DNA from: Neopestalotiopsis rosae
Taxonomy: Eukaryota > Ascomycota > Sordariomycetes > Amphisphaeriales > Sporocadaceae
Direction of reading: 5' to 3'
NCBI GenBank assembly: GCA_023078685.1
Contig: JALGAS010000004.1
Span: forward strand, 434,001-498,000
Length of the DNA stretch: 64,000 nt
Numbering within the stretch: position 1 is the stretch's first letter; every line of letters starts with the position of its first letter. Shown here one piece after another: positions 1 to 10,438 of this stretch. The position numbers were made by a program, and so were the translations under genes. The notes below the pieces were generated by a model. It had not been told where the DNA came from, searched no databases, and worked only from the letters and a program-made list of their open reading frames with translations.

Positions 1-897
1 TTGCTGCAGCAAATATGACTTGAGCAGTGTGAGATTCGTCTACTCTGGAGCTGCACCACTGGGCGAGGAGACTATCAAAGAGCTCAATGCAATCTACCCC
101 AAATGGACCATTGCTCAGGCATACGGTGAGCTGATATCACTTGAGCTGGAGATGACCTGTGCTGACCTTTCTCAGGTATGACGGAGACGGCAGTTGTCGT
201 CAGCTCTACCAGCGAACATGATGTTCTGAACAAGTCATCCGGCTCTTTATTACCAGCAGTCAGAGTCAAGATTGTCGACCTTGAGGGCAACGAAGTGACC
301 AAGCATGACTCACCTGGAGAAATACTGGTACAATCTCCAGCAGCAGTACTTGGCTACCTGAACAATGAAAAGGCTTCAACAGAGACTTTCGTCCACGATA
401 AGGATGGCCGGTGGGTCAAGACAGGTGATGAGGGTGTCATCACCAAGTCAGCTGCTGGCAATGAGCATCTGGTCATTGTTGACAGAATCAAGGAGTTGAT
501 CAAGGTCAAGGTATGTAGCTGGCTCGTCGTTATTGGGCAGACTTCAACTGACTGACTGTAACAGGGTCACCAAGTTGCCCCGGCAGAACTTGAAGCGCAC
601 ATTCTGGCGCACAGCGCCGTTTCCGACTGCGCAGTCATTCAGACGCCAGATGATGCGTCCGGAGAGGTTCCCAAGGCCTTTGTTGTCAAGTCGCCCGAAT
701 TCAAGAACAAGCCAGACGAGGAAGTTGCGCAGGCGATCATGAAGCACGTCGCTGATCACAAATCGCACTACAAGAGAATCACAGGTGGAGTGGAGTTCCT
801 GGATGAGATACCCAAAAGCCCCAGCGGCAAGATCCTGAGACGACTTCTGCGGGATCGGGAGAAGGAGAGGAGAAGAAAGGCTGGCGCCAAGTTGTAA
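1..897 (+). CDS. Acyl-CoA ligase, 4-coumarate-CoA ligase-like (3' end only)
   Basis: C-terminal part of an ANL-superfamily ligase that adenylates a carboxylic acid and transfers it to CoA; the 5' part lies left of the window. Exons are 2-125, 176-510 and 565-897 (introns 126-175 and 511-564), giving 263 residues. The first splice rebuilds AYGMTET, the family's A5-type motif. Next come TGDEG (A7), DRIKELIKVKGHQVAP (hinge and A8) and PKSPSGKIL with the catalytic lysine (A10). The protein ends in AKL, a type-1 peroxisomal targeting signal, so it probably acts in peroxisomes, as fungal 4CL-like ligases feeding beta-oxidation do. The substrate cannot be told because the binding pocket is mostly outside. 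It is followed by an FMN monooxygenase on the same strand. Confidence 0.9.
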
Positions 898-1667
898 AAA
901 GTGCTGCGCGAGACCATTATCGACTTTAGCAACTTTTCCAGATGTTATTTTAAACAGCGAATGCATTTTTGGAATGAACAAATGATGATCGCCGATGCTC
1001 ATGGTTGGTTCCAGGCACAAATGAGTGGTTGCACGCGAACTTAGTGGTGATTGTTGTTCTTGGGAGCCCCCGCTACAGCCATTGCACCACTAAACAACAG
1101 TGCCCGCTGGGACATAAAGCAATAAAAACTGGCAATACGGGTTCCTTGGACCACGAAATATCTTTCAGTCCTGAGAGCAATGCAATTTAATCACATACCT
1201 GAGGCTAAATATCAGATGTCGTTGCAATTGAGTTGAAGATTCGAATGTAATCATAAAACTCACGGGCGCAAATTGACTAATAGTGGTTGAACACCAGCCA
1301 TGTACCTAGGTCGCCTCCAACATCGCTAATACACTTCCGACGGCTCACCTCCCGACCATCCCGCCTGATGCGAGGACTGATGTGCAATTATACAACCAAG
1401 TCTCGCTGGGCCATCGTATGGAATGAGCCAGCCAATAGAATATGGACAGATACAATATGAATTTTCTCCATGTTTTATATTCAATGTCTTCTGACCACCC
1501 CACATTTTCGGGACGCTCGCAACATACGTCGGGATGCATTCCAACCAATTCGAGGTCGTGATGCAGAAGTAGTATGAAATTGTCTATACTCATAAATATA
1601 TATCTGCTGTTGAATCTTCCAAGGACACACTCCTCAACAACAACTTTATTCACTACCTCTCGTGATC
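898..1667. other. Intergenic spacer, 770 bp
   Basis: Lies between the ligase stop and the monooxygenase start on the same strand. It should hold the ligase 3' UTR and the monooxygenase promoter. Only short, unconserved-looking open frames are present; no RNA gene, repeat or clear control element was seen. Confidence 0.6.
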
Positions 1668-3345
1668 ATGTCTACTTCAGATACGTCAAACCCGAAGAAA
1701 CGCATCTATCTCAATTTCTTCGACCATGGCTGCACGGGCTCTCACATGTCTCCTGGCCAATGGCGGTATGTCTGCGTCTTTTTATACCTTATTTCGTATG
1801 ATAGCCACGACTGATCAGTGTGCTATTGTGCTATAGAGGTGAGGGAGATCAGGGTGCGACAAAGGATACACTAAGCTATTGGACGAACCTTGCAAAACTC
1901 GCTGAAAAGGGCAAAATATCGTTCATTTTTCTTGCTGATAGTTACAATACACACGACATATATGGGGGAAGTTCTGATTACATGCTGCGAGCTGGTGCTC
2001 ATACAGCTACGCTCGACCCTTTCACTCTCATACCTGCGATGGCGGCGGTAAGTCTTTGGACCAAAGTCATCGATTTCTTGCATCATCTTGTGATCAAAAG
2101 GCCCTGCAAGACGCTAATGGTAAATATAGGTGACGAAGAGTGTCGGTTTCGGCGTTACTGCAAGCACCAGCTACATGACTCCATACGCATTGGCCAGGAC
2201 CTTTTCATCGCTGGATCATCTCACCAATGGTCGCGTTGCCTGGAACGTCGTCACTAGCTGGAGCAGAAGCGCCGCCCAAGCCCTGGGTCACGAAGATGTC
2301 GTACCGCATGATGAACGCTACGCAGTCGCGGATGAATTCATGGATATCATGTACAAGTTCTGGGAAGGTTCTTGGGCAGATGGTTCTGCAATATTTGACA
2401 AGGCGACACGCACAGCCTTTGACCCAGCAAAGGTCAAAAAGATTGAGCACAAGGGTAAAGTTTGCGGTTCAGAAACGCCACTCTCAGAAACCTAATGGCT
2501 GAGAATATATTGCAGGCAAATACCTCAGTGCATCGGCCCTTGGTCCTCTGCACCCTTCTCCTCAGCGCACCCCGGTTATATTCCAAGCCGGGACGTCCAA
2601 GGCAGGCAGCGCGTTTGCTGCAAAGCATGCCGAAGCAATCTATGTTGGTGGTTTAGTTCCTTCACAGACTGCAGGATCCATCGCCTCCATCCGCTCGGCT
2701 GCCGCTGCAAGGGGCCGAGACCCCAAGTCGCTCAAGTTCTTTGTCGGAATCTCCTGCATCCTAGGCCGAACCGCGGGAGAAGCCCAGGCAAAGTACGAGG
2801 TCGCCAAGGAGAATGCCGACATAGTCGGCGGGCTTGCGCAGTTCTCGGGATATACTGGTATCGACCTGGCTCGCTTCCCGTTGGATGAGGTATTCGAATT
2901 GAAAGATGCGCCTGGCGACGCAGCGGTGCATACCTTTTTGGAGAACTTCAACAAGGCCACGGGTAGCAGCGAACCGTGGACTCCTCGGAAACTCGGGGAG
3001 AAGATGGCGCTAGGAGGTTTCCACCCCCTTCCTATTGGCACGCCCGAGATTGTCGCTGACGAGTTCGAACGTTGGATTGATGAGGCAGACGTAGATGGAT
3101 TCAATATTGCCTACATTACGACACCGGGCAGTCAAGAAGACGTCGTAGAGCTTCTCGTTCCCGAGTTGATGCGGCGAGGACTCATGTGGGAAGATTACGA
3201 GGTTGGGGGCGGCAGCTTGAGAGAGAATCTCTACTCTCGTCCAGGGCAAAAGGAGTTGCCAGGGGATCACTATGGGCACAAGTTCAAGTGGGGATCCGGA
3301 TACGAGGGTGAGTCAATCGAAAAGCTGAAAGCAGGATGCACATAA
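1668..3345 (+). CDS. FMN-dependent monooxygenase, NtaA/SnaA/DszA (luciferase-like) family
   Basis: Flavin-dependent two-component monooxygenase that would use FMNH2 from a separate reductase. Exons 1668-1765, 1837-2047, 2130-2454 and 2516-3345 give 487 residues, close to the family's usual 440-490. The start reads MSTSDTSNPKKRIYLNFF, leading into the first beta strand of the TIM barrel. Family landmarks follow: FLADSYNTHDIYGG, RTFSSLDHLTNGRVAWNVVTS, WSRSAAQALGH, the HKGKYLSASALGPLHPSPQR segment across the third intron, and VIFQAGTSKAGSAFAAKHAE. Relatives act on nitrilotriacetate, dibenzothiophene sulfone or pristinamycin precursors, so the substrate is open. It converges with an alpha/beta hydrolase 282 bp away. 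No flavin reductase is visible nearby. Confidence 0.9.
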
Positions 3346-3627
3346 AGGGGCCGCCAATATTGAAGAGTGTGGACTTGATCTGGATTTCTGAAATGTTTAT
3401 GTGCGGCGAGAAGTCGGTACCAGATAGAATGGTCATCGATTGGAAACAAATGAACATGTCATAAGTGTTGGCCGTTCGGTCTGGCTAGCACAGGCGTTTC
3501 TAGAGTCTTATTGCGAGAAGGCTGTAGTACGGTGCAATAGTAAAACATAGTGTAGGGATCGCAATGTAATGATTAGGTAGGGATATGCCCAATTGATGAT
3601 GCCTTAGTTCGTTGTTATTGTCAAACA

Positions 3628-4631
3628 TCACGCGCAGTTCTTGATGAATGGCGTCCAAGTCTTGATGATCCCCTCGGCATCTCTGTCAAGCGAGAAATTA
3701 GCACCATTAATTTCAATAAGTGGTACATCATTTCTGTGCTTTCTGACATTCTCTGCGTGAGCCCAAAGCACATCGTCCTTGGCACACATGATCACTATCG
3801 GGCACTTGACCATCTGTTGACATTCATTAGTACCGTTCATTTACAATAAGTGAGGTTTGTATAGCTGACCTTGAAATACATTTCCTTGTCCTGGTCCCAT
3901 AGAGCTCCATAGATCTGATTACGACCTTTCCATGCTCTTATATGATCGATGGCTTCGCGCTGGAACAGTTCAAGGTTCTCACCAACTCCCATGTCTCTCA
4001 AGTAATCCCATGTTTTCAACAGATGTGACCCATCTGGTACAGGCTGGTTGAAGGGGGCGAAGAATCTGTTGGTCACTGGTCAGGCTGAAGCGGCAGAGAT
4101 CACCATCGTACAGGAACTGACCTTTCCTTCATTTTTGCTCGCTCCTCCGCGCTCCTATGTCGTCAATGGGTATTTGGACTGTCATGGGCTCCACGGATGG
4201 AGTACCTACATAATGCTGGCGCCCACGAGACAGATACTCTTCACACTCTCTGGATAGACGGCAGCCATCTCGGTAGCCAGACTTGCCCCCGAATGATGAC
4301 CGATGATATGAAATCCGCTAGCTATTCCCAAGCTGGCGAGAACAGTTCTGAACAGGTCTACATACCATCGGGTCCCCTTCCTCCGGATTTCCTCCACCGT
4401 TGTCGAGTCAGGGTCGAATGATCCACCAAAGCCAGGCATGTCTAATGCGTAGCATGGATGTCCATTCTCGCAGTAATATTGCATCAGCTTTACATATGAT
4501 GCTGAGGACGAGGCTGATTTGTGTAGAAACACCAACGCGTCACCATTGGCGACTGACGGCAACGCATAACGATAGTGCACTTGACCGTAGGAAGAGTCTG
4601 CATAAGCTTTACGAACACTGACAGGTGTCAT
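3628..4631 (-). CDS. Alpha/beta hydrolase
   Basis: Small soluble alpha/beta-fold hydrolase of 278 residues. Exons, 5' to 3' on the minus strand, are 4631-4210, 4154-4122, 4065-3870 and 3813-3628. The 33-nt second exon is needed to join the core to the cap (IMSAEERAKMKERFF). Near residues 33-40 is the FLHKSASSSASY oxyanion region. The nucleophile elbow is GHHSGA (usual GxSxG is G-H-S-G-A/G). A late acid is in CAKDD, and ANFSLDRDAE occupies the place of the usual catalytic histidine, where no histidine is obvious. MTPVSVRKAYADSSYGQVHYR is a typical family start. The substrate is unknown; lactone, ester or carbon-carbon cleavage are all possible next to two monooxygenases. Confidence 0.85.
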
Positions 4632-4909
4632 TTTTGCTGGGAAAGAATCACTTTCAAAGAAAAAGTCAACCCTGCTGATACCATGACCTGAGGCTGCAAG
4701 ATGGTGAAGATGTATGAGTTCACCTTGTCGGATCGTCGGGACGTGTCATCGGCTTCGGGATCCAGTGTACTCGAGCCCCACATGCTGGGAATGTTATAGG
4801 CATCGCGCACTAAACTCTCCCTCTGAGAGCGGACCTCCCAGTGAGGTGGTATGATCATCGACCGTTCCTTTCCCCAAGCTTTGAAATAATCGCAGTCCGA
4901 CATGGTCAT
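4628..4909 (-). other. Unassigned 93-codon open frame upstream of the hydrolase
   Basis: An open frame starting MTMSDCDYFKAWGKER ends just at the hydrolase start codon (overlap of 4 nt). It matches no family I recognise. I could not find an in-frame splice that joins it to the hydrolase. It may be a short unrelated exon, leader sequence of the hydrolase transcript, or chance. Confidence 0.2.
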
Positions 4910-5047
4910 ACTATCTGGAGTTGATTTATGTTTCGTTACTTCTCTATTATGATTTCTCTATATTTTATTACCATCGTCTTTTACTGCTGATGTGACAGTG
5001 CATCCGACTCCCCGGTATAGATGCTCTTCTTGCCGGCAGTTTTATCT

Positions 5048-6352
5048 TTACATGCAAACCACCAATTTCTTGCCCTTCATATTGCCCTTCTTCAGCATGT
5101 CCAAGCTCTCCTCGACAACATCCAATCCTCCCTCTATAAGATGCAGTGAAGGCAGAACTATCTTTCCGGACTCAAGCAGCTTTCCAAGCTCCTCCGTATA
5201 ACAAACATTCGTCTTGTCAAGAACGAATTGCTTCATTTCAACCGTGTGTACAACAACGTTTTCTGGCACTTGCTGAGAGCCTGACATCATGGCAAGTGGT
5301 GCAAACTGGACTGGCTGCTCCTTGGAAACGGCCTTCAAGCACAAGGCGGCAGTCTTGGTTCCGACAAGATCAATCGCTCGGGTGATGTTATCCCCTGTGA
5401 CACTGCGGATCTCCTCGACCAGGTCTTCATCCGACTTTCCATCGCGGACGACGACGTGTGTTGCTCCGAGGCTTTCAGAAAGGGCTCTTGTCTCTCCAGA
5501 GTTCACTGTGATAACCTTGACCCCGCTATAGGCGGCGAACTGAGTTGCAAATTGCCCAGTCACGGTCGATCCTCCCCAGATCAACAGCCACTGGTTTTCG
5601 GTTGGCTCCGTCTGAGCAGAGGGCACCGGAATACCCAACCACTTCCAGAGCGACATGCCTGCAGTCAAAGCAGCAACGCCAAGGCAAGCGGCGGCCTCGA
5701 ATGGAACAGTGCTGGGGATGGGAAGTACAGTATGTGATGGTACAACGACGTATTCTTGGAAACAGCCGGCGCGGACATCTTTGTAGTATGTACTCGTCCA
5801 GACCCTTTCTCCCTGTTGGAACCCAGAGACATTTTTGCCGACTTGAGCCACTACTCCAGACATCTCTCTTCCAGTCACCTTTGGATTTGTCAGCTTCTGG
5901 ACCGGTACCTCTAGGGACAGTATACATACCCATGGGAATTGAGGGAGGCAAAAATTGAAGTCGACGGATTTCCAATCAATCGGATTCAGACCAACGTAGT
6001 GACTCCGAATCATGACCTCGTCGTCGCCAACCTTGGGCACTGGGAAATCATGCCTGATTTCATATTTCCCCTTTTCTGCCACGACGAGTGCTTTCTGGAC
6101 CTGGGGCAGAATATCGGCTGCTGACGACGCGACGGACCCCTCCGAGGTCGAAACGGACCCCTTTCCTACATCAATGACAACGTCGGAAGATCTTCTTTGA
6201 GTTTTTATTGTGCCGTTCGTTTTAAGCTTGCGCAAAAGAGTGCGAACCGTTTTCCACGAGTTGCGACTCTTATACACATGCGTAGGCCGTACCTCGGTCA
6301 TTTTGAAGATGTCGTGTCTTGTCAATTGTCTACAACAAATTCGCGGCAGCAC
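5048..6352 (-). CDS. Zinc-less MDR oxidoreductase (enoyl-reductase/quinone-reductase type)
   Basis: NAD(P)H-dependent medium-chain dehydrogenase/reductase. Exons 6352-5930 and 5878-5048; the 51-nt intron 5929-5879 is in frame and has no stop, but removing it restores FPWVTGREMSGVV, the family motif. The body has LNPIDWKSVDFNFCLP, VWTSTYYKDVRAGCFQEYV, a Rossmann segment (LLIWGGSTVTGQFATQFAAYSG, positions about 250-270) and the C-terminus KGKKLVV. Catalytic-zinc cysteine and structural-zinc cysteines are absent. Relatives include ToxD-like and trans-acting enoyl reductases. The first 85 residues are basic and not part of the family; a start at 6301 (MTE) spliced to VQKALVV is an alternative. 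Divergent from the AtuA-like gene, sharing a 703-bp promoter region. Confidence 0.85.
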   Translation of the reverse strand: MLPRICCRQLTRHDIFKMTEVRPTHVYKSRNSWKTVRTLLRKLKTNGTIKTQRRSSDVVIDVGKGSVSTSEGSVASSAADILPQVQKALVVAEKGKYEIRHDFPVPKVGDDEVMIRSHYVGLNPIDWKSVDFNFCLPQFPWVCILSLEVPVQKLTNPKVTGREMSGVVAQVGKNVSGFQQGERVWTSTYYKDVRAGCFQEYVVVPSHTVLPIPSTVPFEAAACLGVAALTAGMSLWKWLGIPVPSAQTEPTENQWLLIWGGSTVTGQFATQFAAYSGVKVITVNSGETRALSESLGATHVVVRDGKSDEDLVEEIRSVTGDNITRAIDLVGTKTAALCLKAVSKEQPVQFAPLAMMSGSQQVPENVVVHTVEMKQFVLDKTNVCYTEELGKLLESGKIVLPSLHLIEGGLDVVEESLDMLKKGNMKGKKLVVCM

Positions 6353-7055
6353 ACGGCAAGATGGTGCTCAAGTCACGGGGATTTTTCTGTCTTTCTCGAG
6401 TGAAGAAGCGAATGTCGAACATTAAAAGTTATGATGTCGATGGTCCATGGCTCCTAGATCCCAGATCCCAGAGGTGGCCGGCTACGGCTGACGGATTAGA
6501 ACATAAACACCGACGTCGTTAATCCACCCAGGAGGGCATCTTGTCCTATCATTGCGCCCGTAGGTGGCAGCTCTAGGCTGTTTGGTGGTGGTAGGTGTGG
6601 GCGCTCGGCGGTCACGACAAGATTGCATGAGATTGCACCATCCGTCGGCTACGTCGACTATCGGCCGTCGGAGGGAAAACATCGGCGCTGATCCGACGCA
6701 TCACCACCCATTTGTACCTGCGAGTGATCCACAATGACAAATCCACTTGTGTGCTTGGCGTATTCTAATCCCAGAACAGCAGGCTGCAGCACAGAGTTCG
6801 TTTGGTTCGTTTCATTCATAGCATCGACCGGTAGTTCTGGAATAATAGTAATAGGCACAGCAATGAATGCGACTTTCCATCGCATCTTGATATCCGTCGG
6901 CAAGTAATTGCTTGACAAGTTCCCAAAATGTTATAATCAAATCAAAATGTGCGACGTGAATTATAGGATCGTATACAACATTGCTAATAAATAGACTCGT
7001 TTTGCTGCTGCACATGCTTCCATAATTATTCCCGTCTCGCGCATCACTTCAAAAC
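6353..7055. promoter_or_regulatory. Bidirectional promoter region between MDR and AtuA-like genes
   Basis: 703 bp between two divergently transcribed genes, so it should carry both promoters. TATA-like AATAAATA is near 6985. Nothing else specific was recognised, and the GGTGGAGGTGGAG motif found further right is absent here. Confidence 0.5.
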
Positions 7056-9299
7056 ATGGCTTCGATTGACCTCCAGCAGCGGCCTTGCCGCATTATGAAT
7101 ATTAGCGGCTCACCAGCAGACCGGCGAGATGTCCTTGCGCTATATGCGGCCTCGGATGAGCCCGTAGATGTGTTTGTGGGCGATTGGATGTCTGAGTTGA
7201 ACATGCCTAGTCGAGCGTACAGCGTCGCGAATGGCCTGGGGGTTGGATACGAAGAGACGTTTCTCGAGGCTTTGGAGCCGGCACTGGAGCATCTGGCGAG
7301 ACGCAGAATCAAATTGGCTGCTGTAAGCTTGTTGAACGATTGATTGATGTGAAGGAAGAGTCATCAAAATGATATGCGACTCACCTAGTGTTTTTTAGAA
7401 CGGCGGCACAGTAGCCACGAAAGACCTTTTTGATGTGGTTGTCAATCTGATTGAGAAGAAGCAATTGAATTTGACAGTCGCATGGGTGGAAGGTGACCTC
7501 GTAAGACCTATGATCAAGTGATATCAGCTGTTATGATAACGTTCACCATGATGCAGGTCATGGACCAAGTCCAAATAGAGCGCGAAAATGGCGCCAAATT
7601 CAAGCATATTACAACTGGCGAGATGCTAGACGAATGGGAGTACGAGCCACTTTTCGCACAATGCTATCTCGGAGGTATGGGCATCGCCGACGCTTTCAGA
7701 TCCGGAGCGGATATTGTCATCTGTGGCAGAGTTGCAGATGCCGCGCCTATTGTTGGAAGCGCTGCGTGGTTTCACAACTGGAGTCGTACTGACTTTGACT
7801 ATCTTGCAAGATGTAAGTATTCATTGAGCACTAAAGACACTACCAGACCCTGACTGTGGCGGCAGCACTCATCGCTGGCCATCTCATAGAATGTTCGACG
7901 TACGTGACCGGCGGAAACTACACGGGCTTCAAGAGTCTGGACTGGGATCATTTGGACGACCTAGGCTATCCCATTGCCGAGATTGGATCGGACGGAGATG
8001 TTGTCATAACAAAACCAAGTGGCACCGGCGGCGTTGTCAACGTGGAAACATGCAAAGAACAGCTCCTCTACGAGATACAAGGCAAGTGGTATCTCAACTC
8101 TGACGTGACGGCTGTCATCGATCAGGCAAAATTCACCCAGATTAGCAAAGACCGTGTCAGATTGTCAGGAATTACTGGCAGGCCGCCACCAAGAACCACC
8201 AAAGTCGGCTTGACAGCCCTCGGGGGCTACAAGGCTGAAGTCCACTGGGCTTTGATTGGTCTTGACATCAATGAAAAGGTCAAAATGCTCGAGATACAGA
8301 TGAAAGCATCATTTGGAGAAGAGAGACTCAAGAGATTCACCACATTCAGTCTGACCACGTATGGATCGGTCCCCCAAAACCCGACCAATATGAATGCTGC
8401 CACCGTCGATTTGAGATTGCTAGTACAAGCAAGAAACAGACAGGACCTATCGGAGGAGAACTTTGCTCGACCTGCATTTGACATTATCATGTCAAGCTTT
8501 CCCGCTGCGACATTTCATCCGGATAAGCGAACTGCCACCCCCTTAGCTGTAAGCTTGATCTTTCTACAATATACGGTGCTCGTGACATATTATATTGACA
8601 CCAGTCTAGTATCAAGAGTATTTCCCGACGCTTATATCTCAGCCTACCATAAAGGTTCATTTCTCAGACCCAGCAAGAAAGACAATCAGCATACCTCCGC
8701 CTGACAATACCATCGAGCACCCAGAAGTCCAACCATCACATGAGACATCAAACCCTATCCCTCTCGAAACTTTTGGGCCTACAGTCCAGGTTCCCTTTGG
8801 GTACCGTGTGCTGGGAAGAGCGGGCGACAAGGGATCAAACTGTAATGTCGGGTTTTTCGTCCGAGACGAGACCGAGTGGCCGTGGTTGCAATCGTTCCTG
8901 ACAACCAAGGCCTTTATCCGTCTGATGGGAGAAGAGTAAGTGGCGCAACCACTGGAGCTTTAGAACACATCAGATGCTAAAGCTACAAGCACAGGTATCA
9001 AGGGCAAACCATTGAGCGTATGGAGTTCCCTCATTTATGGGCAGTCCATTTCCTCGTCAAAGACTTTCTTGACCGCGGTGTTACAGCCAATGCAACCTAT
9101 GATGTTCTTGGAAAGTAAGTGATACAGGCCATTAAATCATGGATGTTATCAGGGCTGTCGTGATACGAGCTGTATTCAGCTGAGCGATCCTTTAAAATGT
9201 CCACGACTGATCAAATATGTTCATAGGTTTTTGGCCGAGTTCATCCGATGCAGGCTAGTTGATATGCCCGTGCAGTTTCTTATGAAGGGAAGGATCTGA
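7056..9299 (+). CDS. AtuA-like protein (DUF1446, acyclic terpene utilisation family)
   Basis: Full-length DUF1446/AtuA-family protein of 608 residues from seven exons: 7056-7322, 7399-7500, 7557-7812, 7866-8548, 8610-8935, 8995-9114 and 9227-9299. Every join is in frame. Landmarks: RIMNISGSPADRRD at the N-terminus, NGGTVATKDLFD, QCYLGGMGIADAFRSGADIVICGRVADAAP, HLIECSTYVTGGNYTGF, PSGTGGVVNVETCKEQLLYEI and a distinct C-terminal domain starting RVLGRAGDKGSNCNVGFF. In bacteria atuA sits in operons for citronellol/geraniol breakdown, and the reaction is not established. Here it neighbours acyl-CoA ligase, hydrolase and dehydrogenase genes, which fits catabolism of a branched or terpenoid acid. No organelle signal is obvious. 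Confidence 0.92.
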
Positions 9300-10438
9300 T
9301 CGTTGGATGGAATGAAGGGTGCATTGCGGCGGAGTTCAGAGAGTGCAACTGAGGGTATTGAACAGGATATCAATCTGCAAGCAGCGTCATGCGCACATCA
9401 TCCTACCTTTGATGCTTCACCAATGCAGGTTGCCTCCTGACCCATACAAGTCCGAATGTCGATGGTGGGTGCCGAGGGGAAGTGTAAAGTTCACCAGTTG
9501 GTTCGATAGTGTGGCTTTGAGTTACAAATGAGAAGATACAAACGGGGCAGTAGATTGGCCCATTGAATCCTCCTTTTGCCGCGGGCAATTCTACGTAGCT
9601 GAGTGCAGACCAAAATGACTCGATAGTCTCCCCTTATCAGTTGTTGCACTTGTCGTGTAGGATAAGTCGGTCTCCTCCGCGGGCGAGATCTTGGGCGATT
9701 TTGGCACCCAGACTGCCAGAATGCTAGCAAAGCCACTAAAGTGAGCATACACGCTAGCTCATTGGCGATTGACTATATCAGTCCGGCCACTACCGGCCCC
9801 CCAAAGCCCCCCCGAGCCCCCCTGCTCAGCACTGAATTCCCGCCCAACGTCTAACAAGTCGCCCGCGATTTTAGCTTGGGATGATAAGACCCCGATTCGA
9901 GACCCAGACCAACGTGGAGAGAGAAGGACAAGAGAGGGGGCATTGCATCGAGTTTCCTCAGTATTCTTGATTGTATCCCACCCATTATTATTTTTTGGCT
10001 TATCGTCCTCGAGACTGCCGGGAATAAGCCAGCCATCCTTGTCCATATTGGCCAACCAGTCCCAGGCACTCGAATTACATTACATGCTGCTTGCTTGCTC
10101 GGCACTAAAAGCGACCTCTAGCAAGGATGCCCGCCCTTTGACGGCATAGCTTTGGGGTTGTTAGGTGTGTAGGGTAGGTGACATGCTGCAGCGACTTGTT
10201 CTGAAATAGGGACAAAATGGCCGATCTTCGGTCTTTTATTTTATCTACAAGCAATTGACAAAAGCAATTAGGCCCCGTGGACGTGGCTGACACGAATATT
10301 TGCAAACTACAAAGCGGTTTTTTCTGGATGATGTGTGAGATTGCACGATATACAGTCTCAATAATTGCATAGGTTAAAGGCACTCTTACCTAAGGTTAGG
10401 TACCTACCTCCCCATCGAAATTGAGACTTGTTGGCGCC
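9300..10438. promoter_or_regulatory. Upstream region of zinc-cluster regulator, 1.1 kb
   Basis: Between the AtuA-like stop and the regulator start on the same strand. It includes a strand-biased C-rich stretch (about 9785-9830) and a TAGGTACCTACCTCC element near 10398-10412, a type of palindrome scattered in this window. No gene was recognised. Confidence 0.5.

Noticed and set aside
9785..9830. C-rich tract as a structural or origin-like element
   Set aside because: Short and isolated in a promoter; no repeat structure or partner sequence to support a special role.
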